Assembly: GCF_002608075.1 (NCBI RefSeq)
Contig: NZ_LAHA01000024.1
Span: 264-64,263 of the forward strand
Origin: Nostoc linckia z4
Lineage (GTDB): Bacteria > Cyanobacteriota > Cyanobacteriia > Cyanobacteriales > Nostocaceae
Direction: 5' to 3'
DNA length: 64,000 bases
In this document: one piece after another, positions 8,069-16,756 of the stretch
Position numbering within the stretch: the first letter of the stretch is position 1
How the letters are laid out: each line of letters starts with the position of its first letter
The notes under the pieces: model-generated
Seen by the model: the letters and a program-made list of their open reading frames with translations, nothing else
What the model was told of the DNA's origin: nothing
The model's database searches: none
Program-made: the position numbers and the translations under genes

Positions 8069-10351
8069 TTAAACGTGAATACGCAAGGTTAAGACGACTT
8101 TAGCAGTTGTAAGTGTAGGAACTATCCAAAGTAGGAGCGATCGCTTAATTTTCTCCACTACAGCTGCATCTTTTTGGGTTGAAGCTTGTTCATCCAACAT
8201 TATCCCTGTTACCCGACCTTTTTTGATGGCGAACTCAAAGACGATTTCACCACCAAAACCTGGGGGTAAATTTATTATTTCTAGGTGTTGGGTTAAGTCA
8301 GCTATTGCCGTTTCATCCAAGCCAGTGGCGCTAAGGACTTCTAACTGGTGAGGGATGGGTGCTGCTAATTTTGGCGATGGCGGGGTTGATTCTTCTCGCT
8401 TTGTCCATCGCCTTCGTTTGAGAAAATCTGGAACCTCGTCTGCTGAAACTGGGGCTACTGCCATTGGAAATGTTATTTGACGCGCCACAGCACCAGCCGG
8501 AGGACTTGCAAATACTCCTTCGTAACTAACTGCTTCTGGCATTTCCACGGGAACTTGCATAGACACATATTGGCCTCCTGGTTCAACCCGCACGTCATCG
8601 CTAACAGCAACAAAAGCAGTGTATTGAGAAAGCAGTTGATAAGTTAAAGCTGTTTGTGTAACTGCTTCTACACCAGCTTTGGTTTCATAACTTACCATTT
8701 GATTCATCAAGTCTTTAATACAAGCACGTCCCCATAACTGAGCTACAGCCAGATTTTCCGTTTCTTCAAATGTGAGGTGAAACGTTTTTTCATAGCGTTT
8801 ACCGCCCGCAGCAATGCCGGAAATTTGCAGATTACCACTGGCTTTATCTTGTTTGCGGCCAAACAAAACTAATGGTTGTTCGCAAAATAAATCAGGTGCT
8901 ATTTTTGGGTAAATTACAGGCGATTCTGTATCACCTTGCCAAGAAATTTCAATATTCGTTAGTACAGGATTGTTGATTTGTTTGTAGAACTTTTCAGCAA
9001 CTTCTTCTGTAGGTTCATCATGACGAATAATTCTAGATATTCCCCGGCCGATTTCGGCAATGCGATTTAATAAAAAACGATTAACTGAACTACCAGCACC
9101 GAAACTATAAAGGCGATTTGCTGGTTGGAGATGCTGTTGTACCTCTGCCAAAATTTCATTTTCGTTGCCGATGTAGCCATCGGTAAGAAGCACAACAGAA
9201 CGTAATCTTCCGGTTGGTGTGGGGAATTTAATGGCTGTACGAATACCACTGAGCATTTCTGTGCCGCCAGCAGCTTGTAAATTATTAATATAAGCGATCG
9301 CTTTAGCACGATTTTCTGCTGTATTCGGTAGAGGTTTCTTTGATAACTCCCTGACTTTATCTGAAAAATCGAGAATTGTAAAAGTATCGTGGGGATTCAA
9401 CCCATTAATAAATCGCCGCATTAATTCTTGGCATTTTTTTAACGGATCGCCTGATTGCGAACCAGAAGTATCTACCAAAAACACGACATCTTTGGGGACA
9501 ATTTCATCAGTGGAATACTCCAAAGCTGGAATTAAATATATGGCAAAATGTCCGCCGCGATGGTCGGCTTGGGTTAATACTGTAGATTGAGTTTCTTGTC
9601 CCGAAACTTGATAGCGGAGAATTAAATCTTTGTTGGGAATTGTATCTTCTCCAGCTAATTGAATCCGCACAATTTGACTTGCATGTTCAATTTTTAATTG
9701 ATGGGAAGGAGAACGCACTTGAGAAATTGGTAAACCCGCGTCAATTTCCACTATGACATTAATATCATGACGAGAACGCATTCCTTCTGGAACTACAGGC
9801 GGTGTAATCCGCGAAGCATCAGGAACTCTATCTGTGTCGCCGCTATTATCTATGCTTGTTCCCGGAATATATCTCGGCCCTACCACCATCGGGAAGACAA
9901 ATTCGTAGTTTCCCGCCTCAAATTTTAAACTTTCAGTGTAACGAATTGTGACATCAATTTGTTCGCCAGGTTTGATGTTAGCCAGAGATTGCGTAAAGAT
10001 GTTGTCTCGTTCTTGTTCTAAAAGTCCTGCGGTGCGTCCTTCTTGTTTTGCCTTCTCATAGATTTGTTGCGCTTCTTCACGTTTTTTAATATTACCTTTG
10101 ATGGTGCGATCGCCTATTTTGATTTCCATATCATCCACCGCCGCTTCATCGGGTAACGGAAAGATATACACGGCTTCTAAAGGCTGTGTGAAGGGATTTT
10201 CAAAGCTTTGAATCACCTCAACTCGTGACAAATTACCTGCAACTTTGGCTAATACTTCTGTATGCTTGAGGGGAAAAACTAGCTTTTCTCCTTGAGGGGA
10301 TTGGACATACAAACCCCCTAGCTGTTCGTTTTTAGCAGTTACTTTATTCAT
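8069..10351 (-). CDS. VIT and von Willebrand A domain protein
   Basis: 760 residues. Residues 10-145 form a VIT domain (VEVIQSFENPFTQPLEAVYIFPLP, abbreviated, and QEGRTAGLLEQERDNIFTQS). A VWA domain follows at about 287-465 with a complete MIDAS start, DTSGS (294-298), and LLTDGYIG. Residues 640-680 are proline-rich and the C-terminal 80 residues (PGFGGEIVFEFAIKKGRVTG...) resemble a TonB-C/AgmX-like beta domain. No signal peptide is seen. Related proteins bind partners through the metal site; none has a settled role in cyanobacteria. It is divergent from the HTH gene at 10447 with 95 bp between, so they may share regulation. Confidence 0.88.
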   Translation of the reverse strand: MNKVTAKNEQLGGLYVQSPQGEKLVFPLKHTEVLAKVAGNLSRVEVIQSFENPFTQPLEAVYIFPLPDEAAVDDMEIKIGDRTIKGNIKKREEAQQIYEKAKQEGRTAGLLEQERDNIFTQSLANIKPGEQIDVTIRYTESLKFEAGNYEFVFPMVVGPRYIPGTSIDNSGDTDRVPDASRITPPVVPEGMRSRHDINVIVEIDAGLPISQVRSPSHQLKIEHASQIVRIQLAGEDTIPNKDLILRYQVSGQETQSTVLTQADHRGGHFAIYLIPALEYSTDEIVPKDVVFLVDTSGSQSGDPLKKCQELMRRFINGLNPHDTFTILDFSDKVRELSKKPLPNTAENRAKAIAYINNLQAAGGTEMLSGIRTAIKFPTPTGRLRSVVLLTDGYIGNENEILAEVQQHLQPANRLYSFGAGSSVNRFLLNRIAEIGRGISRIIRHDEPTEEVAEKFYKQINNPVLTNIEISWQGDTESPVIYPKIAPDLFCEQPLVLFGRKQDKASGNLQISGIAAGGKRYEKTFHLTFEETENLAVAQLWGRACIKDLMNQMVSYETKAGVEAVTQTALTYQLLSQYTAFVAVSDDVRVEPGGQYVSMQVPVEMPEAVSYEGVFASPPAGAVARQITFPMAVAPVSADEVPDFLKRRRWTKREESTPPSPKLAAPIPHQLEVLSATGLDETAIADLTQHLEIINLPPGFGGEIVFEFAIKKGRVTGIMLDEQASTQKDAAVVEKIKRSLLLWIVPTLTTAKVVLTLRIHV

Positions 10352-10446
10352 AAGTTTGATAACTTCTGTTGTATTGAACGTAAATCTAGACTAACCAAAG
10401 CAACAAGCAACTGTAACCTAACCACTCTTAGGAGTTTTGTTAGGAT

Positions 10447-11565
10447 ATGGGGGAGAAGTTGATAAATCCAACAATGACACCAATTCCCCAACTGTTTGCA
10501 CAAGCTGAAAATGACTGGAATTTAGCAAGGTTGTGTCAAGATCTCACCTCTGCCAAACAGCAAATTTCTGGGAAAGCCAAACAACTTACACCATTGGAAA
10601 TAAATTGCTTGAGGGGATTGCTTTGCGGTTATAGTCCTACTGAAATAGCTGCTGCAATGAATCGGGAAGTTAGGGGTTTACGAGTTGATTTATCTAGAGG
10701 ATTGTATCGCTATATCGAAGTACTAACTAATCGACCGTCTAATACTTTAAAAGACTGGAGAGAAGTTGCTGACTGGTTAGCGAAAGCTAACTATAAAATC
10801 CGTTTTTTCGATCGTAATTCCCAAAATAATGATTCGTCACTTAAAATTGTTGATATTTCTCTTGAAGGATCTGTTAATTCCTGTGTAATTGATTTGAAAG
10901 TTCGTAATATTGGCAACCAGGTTGCGTTTTTGAAAAATGCTCAGTTTTTATTTCATCATGTTTGGGTACTAAAAAGTTGGGTTTTACCTGAAGTACAAAA
11001 ATATGAACTAGCTTATCCAGCTGCACCAGCTATGTCAGTCCAGCGCAGCAGACCTGTTTTACCTAGTTTTGATTACCCAGTTACTTTACCAGCAAATTTC
11101 AATTTTGATATTCCTCTACCATTGAATTTTGTTAAAAATAACTATTTAAATACAGAAACAGAAATTATTCATCTGGAAAATATTAAAATTTCGCAATGTG
11201 TCAGTTGTAACGATGTAGATAGATTTACGTTTACTTTATTTTTGCCCAACAGCGAACAACAATTATCTAGCCAAGAACATTCACCGTATTTGATACGTAC
11301 ATCATATATTTATCACTTTAAAGTAGAACTTATTTATGATGAAGATAATAAATATATTCAATCTTCTGACTTAATTATTCTTTTAGAACCAAAATATCCT
11401 GAGAATATAGAAACACGAGAATTTTTGATAGAATCTGATTCTCAACTTTCCACAGAAATGAAAAAATGGAGTCAGCATAATCTAGAGTTTCTAACGGAAA
11501 TCGCCAAAATAAAAAGTGTTATGAGTTCATCATTAAATTCTTTAATCAAAATAGCGGTGCGTTAG
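10447..11565 (+). CDS. Protein with vMAP-like N-terminal HTH and unknown C-terminal domain
   Basis: 372 residues. Residues about 25-110 (LCQDLTSAKQQISGKAKQLT, LRGLLCGYSPTEIAAAMNRE, VRGLRVDLSRGLYRYIEVLT) match the HTH module found at the N-terminus of many cyanobacterial vWA-MoxR-associated (vMAP) and WD40/NTPase effector proteins. The remainder is a beta-rich domain with no family recognised; it contains two Cys pairs at most and no transmembrane segment. ATG 10474 (MTPIPQ) is an alternative start. It lies head to head with the VIT-VWA gene. The DNA- or partner-binding role is inferred. Confidence 0.65.
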   Translation: MGEKLINPTMTPIPQLFAQAENDWNLARLCQDLTSAKQQISGKAKQLTPLEINCLRGLLCGYSPTEIAAAMNREVRGLRVDLSRGLYRYIEVLTNRPSNTLKDWREVADWLAKANYKIRFFDRNSQNNDSSLKIVDISLEGSVNSCVIDLKVRNIGNQVAFLKNAQFLFHHVWVLKSWVLPEVQKYELAYPAAPAMSVQRSRPVLPSFDYPVTLPANFNFDIPLPLNFVKNNYLNTETEIIHLENIKISQCVSCNDVDRFTFTLFLPNSEQQLSSQEHSPYLIRTSYIYHFKVELIYDEDNKYIQSSDLIILLEPKYPENIETREFLIESDSQLSTEMKKWSQHNLEFLTEIAKIKSVMSSSLNSLIKIAVR

Positions 11566-11569
11566 CCTA

Positions 11570-11698
11570 CTAGCGTGTCAAAGCTAAAATGTTGCAATAA
11601 AATTTCTTGTGGGATGGGTGTCCTCACCCGTCCGGGCAGGCAGGATGCCCACCCCACAAGAGTTTACTAATGCACTATTTTAAGCTTGCCACACTAGT
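11570..11698. mobile_element. Near-full-length palindromic element
   Basis: The two halves are imperfect reverse complements over about 60 nt each: left CTAGCGTGTCAAAGCTAAAA, right (reverse complement) CTAGTGTGGCAAGCTTAAAA, then CTTGTGGG.TGGG in both. It has no coding capacity and would fold into one long hairpin after the stop codon at 11565. Confidence 0.75.
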
Positions 11699-11741
11699 AC
11701 TTACCTTTCACCTTACCCTTTTCCCGACTTCTCTTAGAAGT

Positions 11742-13340
11742 TTAATCTTTAGAGTTAAGACCGAGACGTTCTATTAGCATGGGTAAATCTTTAGCAGAGA
11801 CTTGGCGGTGATTGGTTTCTACAGCGTCAACCCAAGAGATACTTTTTCCCATCGTTGAGGCAAAAAACGCCCTCGACCAGCCTTTAGCTTTTCTGGCTTT
11901 GCGAATCATCTCACCTGATGGCGATCGCAGTTGACACTGATTTTTGGTTTGGCGGTTAATTCTGTTTTGGCTTTGCGGGTTGTTTAACCGTTGTTGTGCT
12001 TCTAACGGCAAATTGAACCGCCACCGTGACATTAAAAGTTCTTGCCAAAATCCAGCCGGACGTTTGCCTTGCTTGTTCTCCAACCAATCTGGCCCAATTT
12101 CAAGTTCTATTTGCCATCCAGCTTTTTTAACAACATTCATATCAGTTTCAAAATCATCAGCTAAACAGCGACGCAGTTGGCGATCGCTTGCTGCTGCTGT
12201 AACTCGTTTTTCTCCATAGGCAATTTCTAACAGCGTTTTGCCAATCAAGCGGTTTTGTAATCCGGGTACAATTTGAAAAGTTAGCCAAATCAGGATTCTG
12301 GCAGCACCGACGTTATGCTTGCCAATACTAAAAAGCGTTTGTACGGTTTTCTTGGTAATGATGCCTGTATGGTAATAATATTCTGATTTGTTCAAAAAGT
12401 ATTTTGCCCACTCGCCGGGTTTGACGGTAACAGTTAAACCAATCAATTTGCAATGGCTATCCTCTGCTTCAGCAAATTTGTGTTCCACAGAAACATTCCA
12501 AATTTGCCAATCTGTTGTTGTAAACGCCGGAATTTTATCTGTATTTAACCAAGTAATTTCTGCCAACACTTGAGCAGGTTGTCTTACCAAACTATCTAGA
12601 ATCTCTAATTTTTGTGATTTGCTCAAATCACGGCGCTTTGATAAACCTGTATATTCAACCAACTGTTTATCATCAATCTCAAAAGCTTGATTCCAAGGTT
12701 GGTGAAGCTCCAGTGCTTTAGCACAGTAAATTAGATGAATAGCACCTGCTCTGGGGTCAAATTCCTCAATGGTGGTAAGAGCAGCATCTATTGTTAATGG
12801 TTGCTTTTGTGGAGAAAATCTTTCATCGCTGATATAATACTCGATTTTGCCACTACGCCCTTTATTAACAGGTTTTTCGTAACTCAAAATCGAATCAGAC
12901 TTAATTTTCCAGGATAAATCTGACTTTTGTGACAAAACTTCTGCTACACCTCGCAGTACCAACGTCAATGCTGCTAATGTTGTGGAGCCATCAGGAAATA
13001 AAGAACCTGCTTTAAACCTTGGTTTTTCGGTTGTAGATTTCTGCTCTTTAAGTAGTAGTTTCAGCAGGAAAATCGCAAAGCGATCGGACTGGATACTTTC
13101 AATCTGACGAAAATTATTCCAAGTGACGAGATGTGTTTCAACCTGCTGTTGAACTTCAAAAATTTGAGTTTTAACTTGATTTTTTGTTTCAAAAAGCTGT
13201 GTTTTAACCTGCTTTTTTACGTCAACTAAACTGACTTTACTTTTTTGTTCTAAGTCAACTAAGGAATCTGCGATCGCTTCTCTTGTTTGTTTTATTGTAA
13301 CCTTTATCCGATTTCGTAATGCGTCAGATAAGCGTTCCAT
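11742..13340 (-). CDS. HTH protein with 11-residue-repeat coiled coil
   Basis: 532 residues, not recognised as a named family. Residues 41-73 are three 11-residue repeats (VKKQVKTQLFE, TKNQVKTQIFE, VQQQVETHLVT), predicting a long amphipathic helix. The middle (about 85-440) is an alpha/beta region with a winged-helix-like stretch (AFEIDDKQLVEYTGLSKRRD). Residues about 478-528 are an XRE-type HTH (GEMIRKARKAKGWSRAFFAS...SISWVDAVETNHRQVSAKDL). Two winged/HTH segments plus a direct repeat 285 bp upstream resemble replication initiators or autoregulated repressors, but that is inference only. ATG 13340 is the only sensible start. Long flanking gaps show it is monocistronic. Confidence 0.7.
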   Translation of the reverse strand: MERLSDALRNRIKVTIKQTREAIADSLVDLEQKSKVSLVDVKKQVKTQLFETKNQVKTQIFEVQQQVETHLVTWNNFRQIESIQSDRFAIFLLKLLLKEQKSTTEKPRFKAGSLFPDGSTTLAALTLVLRGVAEVLSQKSDLSWKIKSDSILSYEKPVNKGRSGKIEYYISDERFSPQKQPLTIDAALTTIEEFDPRAGAIHLIYCAKALELHQPWNQAFEIDDKQLVEYTGLSKRRDLSKSQKLEILDSLVRQPAQVLAEITWLNTDKIPAFTTTDWQIWNVSVEHKFAEAEDSHCKLIGLTVTVKPGEWAKYFLNKSEYYYHTGIITKKTVQTLFSIGKHNVGAARILIWLTFQIVPGLQNRLIGKTLLEIAYGEKRVTAAASDRQLRRCLADDFETDMNVVKKAGWQIELEIGPDWLENKQGKRPAGFWQELLMSRWRFNLPLEAQQRLNNPQSQNRINRQTKNQCQLRSPSGEMIRKARKAKGWSRAFFASTMGKSISWVDAVETNHRQVSAKDLPMLIERLGLNSKD

Positions 13341-13623
13341 ATTGATTGTTATTGTTATCTATTGAAAGTAATTTCTGATATTTGCTATGTGCAGATTTTT
13401 GACACGCAACTTTTATTCTAAATAATTTTTGTATAAAGCACAGAAGAGAATTTCTAATTTTAACATAAAATATGATTATTTAATAAATTAATTATTAATT
13501 ATCAAATCTATAAATATAATTAATCAATACTATTTACAACCAGCAAGATGTAAGGTCTAAAAATTAGTAAAACTATGATGCCAAACCTTCTATATATAAG
13601 CTTTTCAGGATTTTACATTTGCT

Positions 13624-13662
13624 GCTAAAAACAGGTCACAAAATTGCTAGAAACAGGTCACA
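13624..13662. promoter_or_regulatory. Direct repeat with 22-bp period, possible operator
   Basis: GCTAAAAACAGGTCACA (13624-13640) recurs as GCTAGAAACAGGTCACA (13646-13662), 16 of 17 bases identical. The 22-bp period places both copies on the same face of the helix, as for cooperative protein binding. It lies 285 bp from the HTH gene start and 295 bp from the CsbD gene start. Confidence 0.5.
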
Positions 13663-13854
13663 GATGCATATTAAAAAGTTAAATCTTTAAAAGTTTTTGC
13701 GAAGTCTTTGCAATCTGGATAAACTAATAGACTTGTGAATTTTTAATAGTCATATGTATTTTTTTAAACTTTTATGTATACTAAAAATGAAAGCTACAAG
13801 CTTTCTAAAAAAGCACAATTAAGCTCTAACATTGATATGTTTACATGTCAATTA

Positions 13855-13888
13855 TTCTTACGAATCATACTTATCTCTATCGTAAGAA
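13855..13888. promoter_or_regulatory. Inverted repeat upstream of the CsbD gene
   Basis: TTCTTACGA (13855-13863) and TCGTAAGAA (13880-13888) are perfect inverted 9-mers with a 16-bp spacer, about 70 bp before the CsbD start. It could be an operator or a leader hairpin. Confidence 0.5.
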
Positions 13889-13956
13889 AGAGTAGTAAGA
13901 ATCCAAAGTCTTGATTGTTTACAAACTTTTGAACCTAATTATCGAAGGAGAATTTT

Positions 13957-14139
13957 ATGAGCTTAGAAGATAAAATCAAAGCAACTGCCAAAAACATTGA
14001 AGGTAAAGCTAAAGAAATTGCAGGTCAAGTAACTGACAATCCAGAGTTAGAAGCCGAAGGCAAGCTAAAACAAGCTGAGGCTAATGTTAGCCAGTCTGTT
14101 GAAAACGCCAAAGATGAAGTGAAAAAACTGATTGACTAA
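13957..14139 (+). CDS. CsbD family stress protein
   Basis: 60 residues covering the whole CsbD domain: LEDKIKATAKNIEGKAKEIA, then GQVTDNPELEAEGKLKQAEA and a helical tail. Highly charged, helical and without cysteine, as usual for this family, which is induced by general stress in many bacteria; its biochemical role is unknown. GAAGGAG 7 nt before the ATG is a strong ribosome site. It is followed by a 180-nt 3' region ending in a terminator. Confidence 0.93.
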   Translation: MSLEDKIKATAKNIEGKAKEIAGQVTDNPELEAEGKLKQAEANVSQSVENAKDEVKKLID

Positions 14140-14479
14140 TCAACTTTGCTGTTTCAAGAATCCCAAATTCAGAGTTTAGAATTAGTAATAAATTCAGACT
14201 TGTCATCATTCTCAAATCTGTACCTTAGAATCGATCGTTAACTTGTAGAGTGTTAGTGTAATCGCAAGCACGCTGATTTTTTTACTAATTTTGAGGATGA
14301 ATTTGATTGCAAAACAGCAATCCTCATAAATAAATATAATGTTTAGAGGATTGCTTTTTTCTTCTGTAGTCTTAATTAATTCAAATTTAATTTTGAAAAA
14401 GATTTTCTAGCTCGATAGAGCTATGAATTAGCAATATTACTCTGTTTTTGTTCGATAAGATAGTTAAGGGAAAAAAACA
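14140..14479. other. 3' region of the CsbD transcript and promoter region of the next gene
   Basis: A terminator lies at 14317-14360, about 180 nt past the CsbD stop, leaving room for a 3'-UTR-derived small RNA. A short hairpin TAGCTC-GATA-GAGCTA lies at 14408-14423, just before the next gene. Confidence 0.55.
14317..14360 (+). terminator. Rho-independent terminator
   Basis: GCAATCCTC (14317-14325) and GAGGATTGC (14346-14354) form a perfect 9-bp stem with a 20-nt A+T loop followed by six T. An upstream alternative pairing GATTGC/GCAATC (14304-14322) competes for the same left arm. Confidence 0.85.
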
Positions 14480-14701
14480 ATGCCAAGATTGATAGGACAG
14501 CGACGATCGCCTGCTGGTTTGTATGTGCTTTCTGCGATGGTTGTCGCGATCGCCGCAGCTGGAGTACTTGAATATAAAGGTGTTTTCGATCTAGAGGATC
14601 TGGTTCAAAAAGTAAAAATTAACCTGCAAACAACTAGTTTATCTTCTAATTCTTCAACAACTCGCTTATCTAAAATAGTGCTGAGTAATAAGTATTCATA
14701 A
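14480..14701 (+). CDS. Small single-span membrane protein
   Basis: 73 residues, no family recognised. Basic residues 1-10 are followed by one hydrophobic helix (GLYVLSAMVVAIAAAGVLEY, 13-32) and a polar Ser/Thr-rich tail, so it is probably inserted with the tail outside or in the periplasm. AAGGGA lies about 8 nt before the ATG. It ends 63 bp before the PRC-barrel gene and is probably cotranscribed with it. Confidence 0.65.
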   Translation: MPRLIGQRRSPAGLYVLSAMVVAIAAAGVLEYKGVFDLEDLVQKVKINLQTTSLSSNSSTTRLSKIVLSNKYS

Positions 14702-14764
14702 TTAATTTGTGATTTACCTGCAAACAAACTTTAGGAACTCAGCACTACCAAAGGAATCAAAGAT

Positions 14765-16570
14765 ATGCGTCGAGGAACTGATTTAATAGGAAAAATTGTT
14801 GTTGCTTACAATACCGGAGAGCGAATTGAGCGGATTCAAGACTTGATTTTTGACCAACAGAGCGATCGACTTCTCGGACTGCTTGTGGATGATGGCAGCT
14901 TGTTTCGTAGTGCCCGTGTGATTCCATTTGCTCAAGTACAAGCCATCGGTTTAAATGCTGTAATCGTACCTACCAAAGCAGCAGTTGTCAAAATTAAGAA
15001 AGTGCCAGAAATTAGAGCTATTGTCAAACGCAACAATGTGCTCAAAGGAACCCGAATCTTGACTGTAAATGGACGCGATTTGGGAACAATGATTGACCTT
15101 TATTTTGACGAACAGACAGGAGTTGTTGAAGGATACGAAGTATCCGGCGGTTTGTTTGCTGATGCTTATTCTGGACGATGCTTTGTTCCCGCTACCAACA
15201 CGCTCAAAATCGGAGAGAATTTTGCATTTGTACCCGTTGAAACTGCTGAACTCATGCAAGAACAAGTGGGTGGTTTTAAAGGAGCCATTCAAACAGCTAG
15301 CAATACAATACAAGACACCACAGCGGCAGCTAATAAAAAACTTCAAGAAGTAGGTGAAATTGCGACAGAGAAGTTGCAAGAAACAACAGAGGTTGTGAGC
15401 AGACAATTGCAAGAAGCCAATCAAGCAGCAACAACATCGCTGACAAACGCAATTATCGATTCAACAGCGCAAAAAGCTTTTGTAGTTGGTCAAATTGCAG
15501 ATAGAGATGTATTTGCCCCAGATGGCAGCGTGTTAGCGATGCGGGGACAAACAGTTACCAGATCGATTGCCGATGAGGCCGAACGTCTAGGCGTACTCCA
15601 TCAACTTTATCGAGCCACTGGAGGAGATGTTGTAGCCGAGTTAAATCGCAAAATTCAGGAAACTGTAGACACAACTAGCAATCAATTCCAGGAAACTGTA
15701 AAACAAACAAGTGCGATCGCCGATCAAAAATTGCGACTGACAGCACGCAACACTGCCACCAACTTAATGAATGCAATTATCAATCCAGAAGAACAAAAGG
15801 CTTTGGTAATTGATAGGGTGGTTGATTACGACGTAATTTCCCCGAATGGAACATTGCTAATTGCTCAAGGACAGCCAATTACATTGGAGATTGCCGAACG
15901 AGCCGAGCATCAGGGAATACTTAACCAACTGTTCCAAGCAACAAAAGGCAGCTTAACAGCCGAGTTGAGTAACTCAACCAGCAATATTGTTGCTAGTTAT
16001 TTAGTAGAACAAGCTTTGGGACGACGAGTGCATCAGTTAGTTCGGACTAATGATGGATTAGTCGTAGCTGCGCCAGGACAAATTGTTACCCAACAAGTAA
16101 TTGAGCGCAGCCGCAGTTACAAGCAAGAACGGGCGCTACTCAATGCCGTTGGCTTAACCTTCATTGACGCAGTTGGTTCTAGTGCCAATCGCACACTTGC
16201 GGATACAAGCGAATTGGTGGTTGATAGTGTTGCTCGCGTACAAGAAAATGTAACTAGCTTCGTGGCAATCCTCCAAAAAAGGTTTGAACAGGTACGCCAA
16301 CAGGCAATTCAAACATTAGAAGAACACCGCATCAAAGATGCTTTAGGACGTACCGTGAATCGAATCATTTTAAACAAGGATGATAGCGTGATTTTAATTC
16401 CGGGGGATATCATTACCCATCGTGCCATCGAACTTGCCCGGAAAGCTGATGTGCTAGATATCCTATTAAGCTCGGTGTACAAAAAAGAAGAACAACCTGC
16501 GATCGCTTTATTAAATCCATCACCAAAAACTAAAGTCAAAGAGCGAGAACTTACAGTGTCATCGAGTTAA
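14765..16570 (+). CDS. Double PRC-barrel protein with repeated coiled-coil tail modules
   Basis: 601 residues. Two PRC-barrel-like domains occupy about 1-80 and 85-165 (RRGTDLIGKIVVAYNTGERI; LKGTRILTVNGRDLGTMIDL). After a helical stretch, a module of about 50 residues recurs: VVGQIADRDVFAPDGSVLAM...GQTVTRSIADEAERLGVLHQL (240-285), VIDRVVDYDVISPNGTLLIA...LEIAERAEHQGILNQLFQAT (345-395), a shorter form at 415-455 and another at 525-570 (LGRTVNRIILNKDDSVILIPG). These are joined by amphipathic helices rich in Gln/Glu/Thr. PRC barrels bind proteins or RNA in photosynthetic reaction centres and RimM; this long form is cyanobacterial and of unknown role. AAGGA precedes the ATG. Clusters with the small membrane protein and CsbD. 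Confidence 0.85.
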   Translation: MRRGTDLIGKIVVAYNTGERIERIQDLIFDQQSDRLLGLLVDDGSLFRSARVIPFAQVQAIGLNAVIVPTKAAVVKIKKVPEIRAIVKRNNVLKGTRILTVNGRDLGTMIDLYFDEQTGVVEGYEVSGGLFADAYSGRCFVPATNTLKIGENFAFVPVETAELMQEQVGGFKGAIQTASNTIQDTTAAANKKLQEVGEIATEKLQETTEVVSRQLQEANQAATTSLTNAIIDSTAQKAFVVGQIADRDVFAPDGSVLAMRGQTVTRSIADEAERLGVLHQLYRATGGDVVAELNRKIQETVDTTSNQFQETVKQTSAIADQKLRLTARNTATNLMNAIINPEEQKALVIDRVVDYDVISPNGTLLIAQGQPITLEIAERAEHQGILNQLFQATKGSLTAELSNSTSNIVASYLVEQALGRRVHQLVRTNDGLVVAAPGQIVTQQVIERSRSYKQERALLNAVGLTFIDAVGSSANRTLADTSELVVDSVARVQENVTSFVAILQKRFEQVRQQAIQTLEEHRIKDALGRTVNRIILNKDDSVILIPGDIITHRAIELARKADVLDILLSSVYKKEEQPAIALLNPSPKTKVKERELTVSSS

Positions 16571-16586
16571 TTATAGTTTCAGCTAC

Positions 16587-16713
16587 GACTCTGCCAACCC
16601 AAAAATGCGCTTCTTTCGGGCTGGGGAAAGGTAAAGGGGAAAAGGGTAAGGGATTTAAAACCTTTACCCTTTCACCTTTCCCCTTTTCCCGACTTCTGCA
16701 AGAAGTCTATTAA
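16587..16713. mobile_element. MITE-like element, family B copy 2
   Basis: CTGCCAACCCAAAAATGCGC and TTCTTTCGGGCTGGGGAAA repeat the 4681 copy almost exactly; then a purine run, TTTAAAACC and a pyrimidine run, ending in GACTTCTGCAAGAAGTC, itself a small palindrome. Confidence 0.7.
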
Positions 16714-16756
16714 AAGGATGGTTTTTAGCAACTGTCGTTGGGACATTGCCACGAAT

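Larger units (their letters stand above)
13341..13956. other. A+T-rich divergent regulatory region
   Basis: No gene seen. It contains a direct repeat at 13624-13662 and an inverted repeat at 13855-13888, each listed separately. It separates the coiled-coil/HTH gene from the CsbD gene. Confidence 0.6.

Noticed and set aside
11742-13340. Calling the coiled-coil/HTH protein a plasmid replication initiator
   Set aside because: Suggestive, but no diagnostic Rep motif could be read, so it is kept as a hypothesis only.
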